Shown: positions 1 to 7,962 of the stretch, piece after piece | Numbering within the stretch: the first letter of the stretch is position 1 | How the letters are laid out: each line of letters begins with the position of its first letter | Origin: Psychrobacter glacincola | GTDB lineage: Bacteria; Pseudomonadota; Gammaproteobacteria; Pseudomonadales; Moraxellaceae | DNA length: 64,000 bases | Direction of reading: 5' to 3' | Assembly: GCF_904846215.1 (NCBI RefSeq) | Contig: NZ_CAJGZK010000001.1 | Location: 62,001 to 126,000, forward strand | Translations under genes and position numbers: made by a program | The notes under the pieces: generated by a model | What the model was told of the DNA's origin: nothing | Databases searched by the model: none | The model's input: the letters and a program-made list of their open reading frames with translations, nothing else

Positions 1-2340
1 CTTACTCATCAGTACCTGCTGCTGCTTTTCATCGTGCTCTATAGCAATACTGAGCGTTGATATGCTTGCTGTCAAATCATCATGTTGCAATAATAGCTCT
101 TTAAGAGACCGTTTTTGCTCAAGCAGCTTTTGTTTGGCGTTGTCTAGTAAATATAAAGGGTGCTCAATATCATTATCAATCGCATTGATATCCTCACTCA
201 GTTGATAAAGCGGATGGACACTTCCTGCAATCGCTTTGGAATGATTTTGATTGGCGTTAAAAAGTGAGAGTAGGCTATCTTGAATGTCGTTGCTCAATAT
301 CTCGCATTGCTGCTGTAACGGAGCTAACTGCTGCTGTTGGTGGTTAATGGTTTCATTTTTAGTAGCATGGTCGATATGATGTTTGGACAACGTTTGCTCT
401 AGACGCTCAATGAGTATCTCAAGCTCAGATAATTGCTGCTGGGTCTGCTGCGTCAGAGATAATGCTTGTTTATTGTCGCTCTGACTGTCTAATAGTGGAT
501 GATGCTCAGCATAAGGGTGCTCATGCGCGCCGCAAAGCGGGCAGGGCATACCGTCTTTGAGCTCCACGATGTAATCTTCAAGCCTTGCGACTTTTTGCAG
601 TAGATGAAGGTGAGTCTGCTTGTCTTGTTTTTTAAGTTTAGTGCTCTGAATATCTGCGCGATGAGTGGCAATTAAGTTGTCTAAGACCGTCAGTTCTTGC
701 TTCAATACCGGTAGCGTAAGATTGATTTTATTGATTTGACGGGTCAGATCAGAGTGCTGTGTAACCTTAAATCTCACTTGCTCAATTTGTATGATGGTCT
801 GATCTATTTGTTCTTGCTCAGCGCGCATCATAGCAAGCGGCTGCTTTTGAATGATGACTGCTTGCTGCTGTTGTAGCTTTAGCAGTTGCTCGCGCCGCTG
901 CGCTATCAATGAGATATCAGTATCTTGCTGTTTGGATAGTATCTCAACATCAGCTTGTAGCTGGCGGGCATGACGATGTTGGCCAATTCTAGCTGCTGAA
1001 AGCTCAGCGTTATCTTCTAGTAGTGCCCTTAATCTCTGACAGCTACTATCAAAGATAGTCATATCGGTATCAAGGTCGATCAGCTCTGGGTGTTTACCAA
1101 AGTACTGGTCGATATTATCTAGCTGAATTTTGGTACTATCGGCGCTTTGCTGATGGTGTTGTATTGCTTGGCGTAATATCTGTATATTGCCTACCAATAA
1201 GTCCTTTCGCTGACTGTCTTCCCCTAAGGATTGAGACTGCTGCCTTATATTATGATCTAATTCACGTACCCGTTTGATGATAGGCAAGTTTGTTTGCAGG
1301 TTGTCTGAGGCTTGCTTTTCTCGTGTATTGACATCGTCTAAATGGCGCGCAGCTTGCGTCAGCGCTTCTTGCTGGGCAGGGATTTGACTCAGCAACGCCT
1401 GTTGTTCAATATCTAGCTTCTGGACCGTCTCACGATTATAGCTAAGCTCACGAAACTGGCTATCAATCTCTAGTGCCTTGTTGGCAATGTCTAAACGCAT
1501 GGCTTCAGGAATAAAGGCTTGCTGCGCTTGCTGCGCGCTTGCAAACTCGCTCTGATAAATAGACAGGTTATTTTGCAGCTGTTGTACGTTAGTTAGCCAT
1601 TGCAGCTGCTCACTTAATGTCTTAAAGGTTTGACGCTGTGTGTTTTGCTGCTGGTTAAAGCTCTCTAAATCAGCTGCCAGTAGCTTTTCGTCTTCAACAC
1701 TTAGCAAAGACAATCCATCAACGCCTGCCTGCAATTTGCTGAGTACCTCTTCTTCAGAGCGTTTTTTCTCATGAACATTGAGTGAAATTTTGGCATAGAT
1801 GGCTGTGCCGGTTATCTTCTCCAAAATCGCCGCTCTATCACCGATATCAGATTTTAAAAAGGCGGCAAAACTGCCTTGCGCCAGCATGATGGAGCGGGTG
1901 AATTGGCTGAAATCCATGCCAATAAGCGCTTGAATATAAGCTGAAGTTTTGGATTTTTTCTCTTCCAAAATCTTGCCAGACTTGACCTCGCTAATCTCGT
2001 GCTTAATCGGTAATAAGTTGCCTTTGGCTTTTTTATGCGCACGATGTTGATACCATGAACACTGATATCGCTTGGCGTCAATCTCGATAATCACTTCAGC
2101 CGAGCACTCTCCTGTACCTTGGGTCATGATCTCATTGCTAGAGCCAGTAATATCACCAAGTCGTGGCGTTTGGCTGTAGAGCGCCAAACAAATCGCATCC
2201 AAAATAGTGGTCTTGCCAGCGCCCGTTTGCCCCGTAATGGCAAAGATACCTTCGTTAAGAAAAGCGGCGTCACTAAAATCAATGTGCCATTCGCCTTTTA
2301 AGGAGTTGAGGTTTTTAAGTCTTAGTTCAATTAGGCGCAT
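1..2340 (-). CDS. sbcC: Exonuclease subunit SbcC (N-terminal 780 codons; cut by window edge)
   Basis: Large ATPase subunit of the SbcCD (Rad50/Mre11-like) nuclease, which opens DNA hairpins and trims protein-blocked ends. The reading frame starts at the ATG at 2338-2340 and stays open to position 1, so the C-terminal ATPase half lies outside the window. Visible features are an N-terminal Walker A (GQTGAGKTT, about residues 36-44), a short downstream stretch LAQGSFAAFL typical of the family, very long Gln-rich coiled coil, and a zinc-hook CPLC near residue 598, followed by coiled coil in the return direction. It lies 72 bases downstream of sbcD on the same strand, so the two are probably one operon. 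Identification is firm; only completeness is unknown. Confidence 0.95.
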   Translation of the reverse strand, partial: MRLIELRLKNLNSLKGEWHIDFSDAAFLNEGIFAITGQTGAGKTTILDAICLALYSQTPRLGDITGSSNEIMTQGTGECSAEVIIEIDAKRYQCSWYQHRAHKKAKGNLLPIKHEISEVKSGKILEEKKSKTSAYIQALIGMDFSQFTRSIMLAQGSFAAFLKSDIGDRAAILEKITGTAIYAKISLNVHEKKRSEEEVLSKLQAGVDGLSLLSVEDEKLLAADLESFNQQQNTQRQTFKTLSEQLQWLTNVQQLQNNLSIYQSEFASAQQAQQAFIPEAMRLDIANKALEIDSQFRELSYNRETVQKLDIEQQALLSQIPAQQEALTQAARHLDDVNTREKQASDNLQTNLPIIKRVRELDHNIRQQSQSLGEDSQRKDLLVGNIQILRQAIQHHQQSADSTKIQLDNIDQYFGKHPELIDLDTDMTIFDSSCQRLRALLEDNAELSAARIGQHRHARQLQADVEILSKQQDTDISLIAQRREQLLKLQQQQAVIIQKQPLAMMRAEQEQIDQTIIQIEQVRFKVTQHSDLTRQINKINLTLPVLKQELTVLDNLIATHRADIQSTKLKKQDKQTHLHLLQKVARLEDYIVELKDGMPCPLCGAHEHPYAEHHPLLDSQSDNKQALSLTQQTQQQLSELEILIERLEQTLSKHHIDHATKNETINHQQQQLAPLQQQCEILSNDIQDSLLSLFNANQNHSKAIAGSVHPLYQLSEDINAIDNDIEHPLYLLDNAKQKLLEQKRSLKELLLQHDDLTASISTLSIAIEHDEKQQQVLMSK

Positions 2341-2412
2341 GGCAGGGTCTTATTTTTATAGATATTAATGATAATTTGCTGTTAGTTGTATCAGGCTTAT
2401 GAGTGTTAGCTA

Positions 2413-3966
2413 TTATTCAGCTTGAGTATCTGTGTGATGTAGATCATAAACGATTTGACCATAAGCTTCTCGCAAGGTGAGTCTTTGCTCATCAGGGACG
2501 TTATGAGCGGCTAGACAACGCTCAAACACTTCTTGTTCATTTAGATCCTGTAGCGTCTCAGAGATTTGCTGTTGATTGAGTACTTTGTTATAAGTGCGCG
2601 TATTTTTTATTTTTAACACCTCACAAGGTAAGCCCACTACCATCGCTTCAATACTTTCACGCAATTCGCTAACCACCTCATCACCGGTGTAAACAATCTC
2701 TAACCAGACCGATTCTGTATCAGTCAGAGTCTTAATAGTGTTATCAACTGTTTGATTAATAGTCTCCAAATCACCCGATACTTGTGCCAATCTTTGAAAT
2801 GTTGGAATAGGTAGGGAGGTGACTTGCATCTGACATAAAGTATCATGATGCAGTAGCGTAGCGGTTAAAGTGAAAGGAGTGCTTAGAATAACTTCTGATT
2901 CTTCAGAGAATTGTTCACTATGCGTTTCATTATGCAGATCACTTTCTATAGACGCTACATCAGCAAACAGGTCATCTATAAAGCTTGCTGCCTGATTGAC
3001 GGATTTTTTGGCGGTTTTTTCTATTGTTTTGTCAACATTGACAGTTGTATTGGTCAGCTGCTGAGAGATACTCTTAGACAAATTTTCCACCGTTAAGCTG
3101 GTGTTGTTTAACACTGCACCAAACTGTATAAGCAAAACTTGTTTTTGCTGGCGAGCCTCACCAAAACCCATTGCAATGGGCGAGCCTGAATAGCGAATGG
3201 TTTCACGGTCACCGACGCGCTGGGGTACGTGCAAATGCCCAAGCGCCACATAATCAAAGCTTTCACTGAACATATCGGCCGACACCTTACCAAGCGAGCC
3301 AACATATAGCTCACGTACACCATCATCATCGGTGGTGGTGCCACCTGCCGCAAACAGATGCCCTGTGGCAATGATAGGAATATGGCACTGGTGTGCTTTG
3401 GCTAATTCAGCTTGTTTAACTTTGGCAATCTTTGCAACTTCATCATAGTGCGCGCAGATACCTTTGATAACATTGGCGTCTTTGCTTTGAGCTGACTCGC
3501 CAGCACTACTACTACGCACATCACGATCACGCAGATAAGGGACAGCCGCGATAATGCAATGCGGTGTACCGGCTGCATCATCCAACACCATCACTTCATC
3601 ATTTAAGTCATCACAAGCCGTACCAACGACATGGACGTTTAAAAACTTGAGTACATTACTTGGGGCATCCAAAAATGTCGGTGAGTCATGGTTGCCTGCG
3701 ACGATGACGACATGCTGACAGCATGATTTTGAAACCTTGCCTAAAAACTCATAATACAGCGCTTGGGCTTTATTACTTGGGGTCATGGTATCAAAGATAT
3801 CACCAGCGACAACAAGTATATCCACTTGCTGCGCACTAATGGTGTCTTGTAGCCAGTTTAAAAAGGCGGCAAATTCATCATAGCGCAGACGTCCATAAAG
3901 CCTGCGTCCCAAATGCCAGTCAGAGGTGTGCAGGATAGTCAGAGGCGTAACAGCAGATACAGACAT
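2413..3966 (-). CDS. sbcD: Exonuclease subunit SbcD (Mre11-like nuclease)
   Basis: Nuclease subunit of SbcCD, a metal-dependent phosphoesterase of 517 residues. The five metallophosphatase motifs are visible in order: HTSDWHLGRRL near the N terminus, AGDIFD, GNHDS, GHLFAAG and GHLHVPQ. The family is usually about 400 residues; this one is longer because of a poorly conserved, Asp/Ser/Thr-rich insertion at about residues 290-360, before the C-terminal capping domain. It is the first gene of an sbcD-sbcC pair, behind the cysG terminator. The start ATG at 3964-3966 gives the motif-bearing N terminus directly. Confident assignment. Confidence 0.95.
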   Translation of the reverse strand: MSVSAVTPLTILHTSDWHLGRRLYGRLRYDEFAAFLNWLQDTISAQQVDILVVAGDIFDTMTPSNKAQALYYEFLGKVSKSCCQHVVIVAGNHDSPTFLDAPSNVLKFLNVHVVGTACDDLNDEVMVLDDAAGTPHCIIAAVPYLRDRDVRSSSAGESAQSKDANVIKGICAHYDEVAKIAKVKQAELAKAHQCHIPIIATGHLFAAGGTTTDDDGVRELYVGSLGKVSADMFSESFDYVALGHLHVPQRVGDRETIRYSGSPIAMGFGEARQQKQVLLIQFGAVLNNTSLTVENLSKSISQQLTNTTVNVDKTIEKTAKKSVNQAASFIDDLFADVASIESDLHNETHSEQFSEESEVILSTPFTLTATLLHHDTLCQMQVTSLPIPTFQRLAQVSGDLETINQTVDNTIKTLTDTESVWLEIVYTGDEVVSELRESIEAMVVGLPCEVLKIKNTRTYNKVLNQQQISETLQDLNEQEVFERCLAAHNVPDEQRLTLREAYGQIVYDLHHTDTQAE

Positions 3967-4041
3967 AATGAGGCTTAATGGTCAATAAAAGACAGTCATT
4001 ATTCTAGCAAGGATTGGAGAAGTTTGCTCTGTTGCAATCAC

Positions 4042-4072
4042 AAAAAAGCCCTAGCACTAAATTGGCAGGGCT
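4042..4072 (-). terminator. Rho-independent terminator of cysG
   Basis: Read on the minus strand, AGCCCT at 4067-4072 pairs with AGGGCT at 4047-4052 and is followed by six T residues (the A-run at 4042-4047 on the plus strand). It sits about 60 bases past the cysG stop and before sbcD, so it separates the two transcription units. Confidence 0.75.
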
Positions 4073-4134
4073 TATAATTAAAAAAGCTTTAAATTAAAAA
4101 GGCCTTTAAATTAAAAAGGCGTGTTAAGAGGCTT

Positions 4135-5724
4135 TTAATCAATCACCAACTGCTCAAGATCACCCTCTTTTGTTGCCAAATTAGCAATCATAGATAGCGC
4201 ATGCGCTTGCTGGTGAGCATTCGATTTCGGTGTTGTAGCCGTACCGCCGCGTAACCAGTTATTGTCAGTTTCTGATAGGTTTTCATTATGCTGCTGATTG
4301 TGTAAGTTATACCAAGCCAAATCATGGTGTAAGCTGACGACATCACCCATGATGAGCAGAGCAGGTGTTGGTAGCTGGTTTTTTTCTTGTAATTCAACGA
4401 TATTGGCAAGCGTACCCGTTAATACTTGTTGATTGGGCATACTGGCGTTTGAGACGATGGCAATCGGGGTCTCCGCACTACGCCCAGCATCAATCAACCC
4501 TTCCGTCAAGCGCGGTAGCGAATGCAGACCCATATAAAACACTACGGTTTCATCGGTGTTAAGGAAGCTCTTAAAATTACTATTAGGCGCGCCTGCCTTT
4601 AAAAATCCTGTTACAAAACGTACCGATTGTGAATGGTCTCGATGGGTCAGCGGAATACCGGCATAGCTAGCGGCAGCATTGGCAGCGGTAATACCTGGCA
4701 CCACTTGATAAGGGACATTGTGCGCCTGCAGACTTTCAATCTCTTCACCGCCGCGCCCAAAGATAAAGGGGTCGCCGCCTTTTAGACGCACCACACGTCG
4801 ACCTTCTTTGGCACTATTGACCAAAAGCTCATTGATGCCCAATTGCGCGACGGCATGATTGCTACGTTTCTTGCCGACGAAAACTTTATCGGCATCGCGG
4901 CGGCATAAATCCAATACTTGCGGTGATACCAGCGCATCATAATAGACGATATCCGCTTGCTGCATCAGACGCAGTGCTTTAAAGGTGAGTAGCTCTGGAT
5001 CACCGGGACCGGCACCAACGATATAGACTTCGCCCATCGTATTTTGGGCTTCTGTTACTGTGTCTGTAGCATCTTTTGCCGTGATATCTGCCGCTGTTTT
5101 ATCCAAATCCGCTTGCAGCTGAGCGATGGCTTCGTTTTCATTACCGGCAAACATCAATTGACTGACTTGACCTTCAAAGGCGCGCTCCCAAAACTGCCGA
5201 CGTCCAGTCAATGTCGGTATTTTGGCTTTGACTTCAACGCGAAAGTCGCCAGCAAGCTTGGCTAATTTTCCATAACCTTGTGGGATTAAGGTTTCTAGCC
5301 GTGCCCGCAGTAAACGTGCCAGCACCGGCGCTTTACCATTTGATGAGATACCAATGACGATGGGATTGCGATCGACAATGGCAGGGAAAATAAAATCGCA
5401 TAGATGCGGCGTATCGACGACGTTTACAGGGATGTTAAGTTCAGTCGCATCGGCATGAATTTGATGATTCAGCGTCTCGTCATCAGTGGCAGCGATAACA
5501 ACGCGCGAGTCTGTCATATAGGTTTTATTATAATTCTCATAAATCAGCGCGTGCTTACTATCACTTAGCAAGGCTTGTATCTCGTGGCTAATGCTTGGCG
5601 CTAGGATAGTGATACAGGCGCCAGCTCGGCTGAGCAAATCCGCTTTGCGTAATGCCACATCGCCGCCACCAACGATAAGCACTTTACGATCTTCTAATTT
5701 AAAAAATAGGGGAAAGGTATTCAT
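4135..5724 (-). CDS. cysG: Siroheme synthase CysG (trifunctional)
   Basis: Makes siroheme, the cofactor of sulfite reductase, from uroporphyrinogen III by two SAM-dependent methylations, an NAD-dependent oxidation and iron insertion. The 529-residue protein has the full fusion layout. The N-terminal dehydrogenase/ferrochelatase half starts with VLIVGGGDVALRKA (dinucleotide binding, about residues 14-27). The C-terminal methyltransferase half carries GAGPGDPELLTFKAL at about residue 237 and VRLKGGDPFIFGRGGEE. It is longer than the E. coli protein because of a linker near residues 200-230 and a C-terminal tail. It is encoded near cysH and cysI, fitting a shared role in sulfite reduction. A terminator follows the gene. 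Confidence 0.95.
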   Translation of the reverse strand: MNTFPLFFKLEDRKVLIVGGGDVALRKADLLSRAGACITILAPSISHEIQALLSDSKHALIYENYNKTYMTDSRVVIAATDDETLNHQIHADATELNIPVNVVDTPHLCDFIFPAIVDRNPIVIGISSNGKAPVLARLLRARLETLIPQGYGKLAKLAGDFRVEVKAKIPTLTGRRQFWERAFEGQVSQLMFAGNENEAIAQLQADLDKTAADITAKDATDTVTEAQNTMGEVYIVGAGPGDPELLTFKALRLMQQADIVYYDALVSPQVLDLCRRDADKVFVGKKRSNHAVAQLGINELLVNSAKEGRRVVRLKGGDPFIFGRGGEEIESLQAHNVPYQVVPGITAANAAASYAGIPLTHRDHSQSVRFVTGFLKAGAPNSNFKSFLNTDETVVFYMGLHSLPRLTEGLIDAGRSAETPIAIVSNASMPNQQVLTGTLANIVELQEKNQLPTPALLIMGDVVSLHHDLAWYNLHNQQHNENLSETDNNWLRGGTATTPKSNAHQQAHALSMIANLATKEGDLEQLVID

Positions 5725-5880
5725 ATCTTCACCAGTTATTCAATTTAATAAGGTATGTAACCATTATGAGGTATCAGGCTTTGCGTCTCACCTAGTGTAT
5801 TGGCATTAGTATATTCGTTTTTGACATGATAACGGTGGTTTTTGCGATGAAAGGGAATAGCACCTATAAACTAAATATAT

Positions 5881-5909
5881 TTGATATTAAGTAACCCTAG
5901 GGGTATAAT
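5881..5909 (+). promoter_or_regulatory. Sigma-70 promoter of hicAB with a palindrome in the spacer
   Basis: TTGATA at 5881-5886 and TATAAT at 5904-5909 are separated by exactly 17 bases, close to the ideal sigma-70 promoter. The spacer contains the perfect 8-bp palindrome CCCTAGGG at 5895-5902, next to the -10 box. HicAB pairs usually repress themselves, so the palindrome is a candidate operator; that part is inference. The hicA ATG follows 27 bases after the -10 box. Confidence 0.7.
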
Positions 5910-5936
5910 TTACTATCGATATGGGCAAAGGCTGTT

Positions 5937-6104
5937 ATGAAAAGTCGTGAATTGATAAAAGAGATACAAGCCGATGGGTGGTATTTAGCAAGAGTAACAG
6001 GCAGTCATCATCATTTCAAACATGATAATAAGCATACCGCATCCAAAAAAGGATCTTCCCAAAGAACGATTAAAAGCATATTAAAACAAGCTGGACTAGT
6101 GTAG
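5937..6104 (+). CDS. hicA: HicA-family mRNA interferase toxin with a scrambled core segment
   Basis: A 55-residue HicA-type double-stranded-RNA-binding toxin that would cut mRNA. The N-terminal helix (MKSRELIKEIQADGW), the active-site GSHHHF (catalytic His about residue 24) and the C-terminal SILKQAGLV are canonical. The middle reads ASKKGSSQRT where family members have HPKKDLPKGT. That canonical HPKKDLPK is present in the DNA one frame over at 6018-6041. One small indel just before it and a missing base in the following Gly codon shift the frame and then restore it. The toxin may therefore be weakened. An AAAGG ribosome site lies 8 bases upstream of the ATG. It is followed by hicB at 59 bases. 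Confidence 0.8.
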   Translation: MKSRELIKEIQADGWYLARVTGSHHHFKHDNKHTASKKGSSQRTIKSILKQAGLV

Positions 6105-6163
6105 TCCATTTTGTAAAATCTTAAACAAATAGAAATAACTGTATGATAACAAGAGGTAACCTT

Positions 6164-6580
6164 ATGTTATATCCAATTGCGATCGAGCGCGGCGGCAAAG
6201 ATACTGCCCACGGTATTATCGTACCTGACATTGCAGGGTGTTTCTCAGCTGCCGATAGTTACAACGATGTCTTTGAAAATGCCATTGAAGCAATTACAGG
6301 TCACTTAGAATGCCTTGCAGAAGAAGGGATGGAAATCCCATTACCAAGTGATATCGAACAGTATATCGATGATCCAGATTATGAAGGAATGACATGGGCA
6401 GTCGTCGCTGTTGACGTGAATCGTTATCTTGGTAAAACTGAGAAAGTTAACGTAACGTTACCTAGTCGATTGATTCACTTAATTGATGCTAAGGTTGCCA
6501 GTAATAAAGAGCGCTATAGAAGTCGTAGTGCCTATCTATCGAACCTAGCAGAAAAAGATTTGATTATGACTGACGCTTAA
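6164..6580 (+). CDS. hicB: HicB-family antitoxin
   Basis: Antitoxin partner of HicA; binds the toxin and represses the promoter. The 138-residue protein has the N-terminal HicB fold (YPIAIERGGKDTAHGIIVPD, with the typical DIAGCFSAAD and the FENAIEAI segment) and a C-terminal DNA-binding half ending VNVTLPSRLIHLID, typical of a ribbon-helix-helix or HTH tail. I start at 6164 because AGAGG at 6152-6156 is correctly spaced from it; an in-frame ATG at 6143 has no ribosome site and would add seven residues. It forms an operon with hicA and ends at a bidirectional terminator. The antitoxin looks intact while the toxin is altered. Confidence 0.9.
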   Translation: MLYPIAIERGGKDTAHGIIVPDIAGCFSAADSYNDVFENAIEAITGHLECLAEEGMEIPLPSDIEQYIDDPDYEGMTWAVVAVDVNRYLGKTEKVNVTLPSRLIHLIDAKVASNKERYRSRSAYLSNLAEKDLIMTDA

Positions 6581-6585
6581 ACGAT

Positions 6586-6616
6586 AAAAAACCGACTCGC
6601 TTGAGTCGGTTTTTTA
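6586..6616. terminator. Bidirectional terminator between hicB and cysH
   Basis: ACCGACTC at 6591-6598 pairs with GAGTCGGT at 6603-6610 around a 4-base loop. It is flanked by an A-run on the left and a T-run on the right, so it can end hicB from one side and cysH from the other. Confidence 0.9.
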
Positions 6617-6644
6617 TTTCTTTTATTATATCTAGGTTTTTAAG

Positions 6645-7283
6645 TTACAACTGCGTGTGCAAACCACACTCACGGCTTTCTTCTACTTTAGTCGGATCAA
6701 AGTAATCATGTTCATTTGGCAGATTATGCTCATCTAAATATTTATCTAAGTCAGCATCATTCTTTTCAAATAACGGTGCGACTTTTAAGACGCCATCTTT
6801 GGATAAGCTCAAGAAATCAAGACCTTGACGAAACTCAGTTTGATCTTTACGAATAGCGTTAAACCAAACGTCTGGCTTCAGCTCATCCAGTGCACGGCGG
6901 AACGGCTCAAGTTTAACTTGATCAGTGAACTCATCGTGCTGTGGATTATCGATACCAGGGATGCCATTCATGGTCGCATCACGATACGCTGCCGTTTGCT
7001 TAGGGATATAAGTGATAACGTTTAAGTTCAAATCACGAATGACTTTATTAGCAAAACGATACGTTGCATCGGTGTTATAGCCAGAATCTACCCATAATAC
7101 GGTGATGTCAGGACGCTGCTTGGCAACTAAGTGCAAAATAGCGGACTCATAAGGGCGGAAGTTAGTAGTAATAATAGGATTTTTAGCTTGGGTAAGTGCC
7201 CACGCCACGATTTCTTCTGGTGATTTGCCTTGCAGGTCTTGGTTGGCTTGGTCGATATCTAGATTAGGGTGTAATTGACTCAT
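6645..7283 (-). CDS. cysH: Phosphoadenylyl-sulfate (PAPS) reductase CysH
   Basis: Reduces PAPS to sulfite with thioredoxin in assimilatory sulfate reduction. The 212-residue protein has the adenylyl-sulfate-binding fold (ITTNFRPYESAILHLV, then VLWVDSGYNTDATYRFA) and the C-terminal catalytic ECGLH with Cys near residue 206. That Cys is the only one in the protein. The paired Cys residues that bind the iron-sulfur cluster of APS reductases are absent, which points to the PAPS-using class; that would require an APS kinase, not present in this window. It is third in the run cysI, DUF934, cysH, with an 82-base gap to the DUF934 gene. Confidence 0.93.
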   Translation of the reverse strand: MSQLHPNLDIDQANQDLQGKSPEEIVAWALTQAKNPIITTNFRPYESAILHLVAKQRPDITVLWVDSGYNTDATYRFANKVIRDLNLNVITYIPKQTAAYRDATMNGIPGIDNPQHDEFTDQVKLEPFRRALDELKPDVWFNAIRKDQTEFRQGLDFLSLSKDGVLKVAPLFEKNDADLDKYLDEHNLPNEHDYFDPTKVEESRECGLHTQL

Positions 7284-7365
7284 GGTAGTTTCCTTAATGA
7301 TGGTTAATAATTTAAATAGCTAAATTGATAAGTGGTTGATAGTAGGTTTTATATTTAATGCTAAA

Positions 7366-7962
7366 TTAAGCACCTGCAAACATCGGTAAGTCGGCAGCGT
7401 TACGACCGTCGTAGCTGCTAGCAAGCGCGTTAAATGCTTGACTGATATCAGAGATAGATTGCAGATCATGCTCACTAATCACAAAACTGTCTGCGCCAGC
7501 GCGCAAAAGGTAGGCAATTTGATCACGGCCAAACTTGCCAGCCATACGAATCTCACCCTCGTAGCCCATTTGACGCAGGGTTTGCGCATAGCTAAAGCCG
7601 CGTCCATCGGTGAAGACAGGTACATGAATGACAATCAAGTCTTGCTGTAATAAAAACTCGGGTATACGCGTCAGTACTTCCGTATCGCTGTCCGATGTGA
7701 CCCAAACCCCAAAACGGCTGGTATGTTCAGATAGCAATTCATATACTTGTTGTAACAACCCGCCCGCGATATTGCCTTTCGCATCTAATAAATCACTAAG
7801 TGGCAAGAGCACTTCAAGCTTTTCTTGCTTTTGCAGTAACTCAAGCAATGAGATGTGGGTTAGCGCAATACTGTCAGGCAGCTCATTGGTGCTAAGCGCC
7901 AACCACGTATCGTTTTGACTGATATCAATACCTTTGCTATTTAACACATGATGATTACCCAT
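7366..7962 (-). CDS. DUF934 protein of the sulfite-reductase operon
   Basis: A 198-residue protein of the DUF934 family, which is regularly encoded next to cysI and cysH in proteobacteria; its biochemical role is not settled. The recognisable core is FTDGRGFSYAQTLRQMGYEGEIR, typical of the family, followed by GRDQIAYLLRAGADSF. The start is the ATG at 7960-7962, not the longer in-frame codon at 7995: AAGGAG sits just upstream, and the start overlaps the cysI stop by 8 bases, a sign of translational coupling. It probably assists sulfite reductase, for example in electron supply or assembly, but that is inference from context. Confidence 0.85.
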   Translation of the reverse strand: MGNHHVLNSKGIDISQNDTWLALSTNELPDSIALTHISLLELLQKQEKLEVLLPLSDLLDAKGNIAGGLLQQVYELLSEHTSRFGVWVTSDSDTEVLTRIPEFLLQQDLIVIHVPVFTDGRGFSYAQTLRQMGYEGEIRMAGKFGRDQIAYLLRAGADSFVISEHDLQSISDISQAFNALASSYDGRNAADLPMFAGA

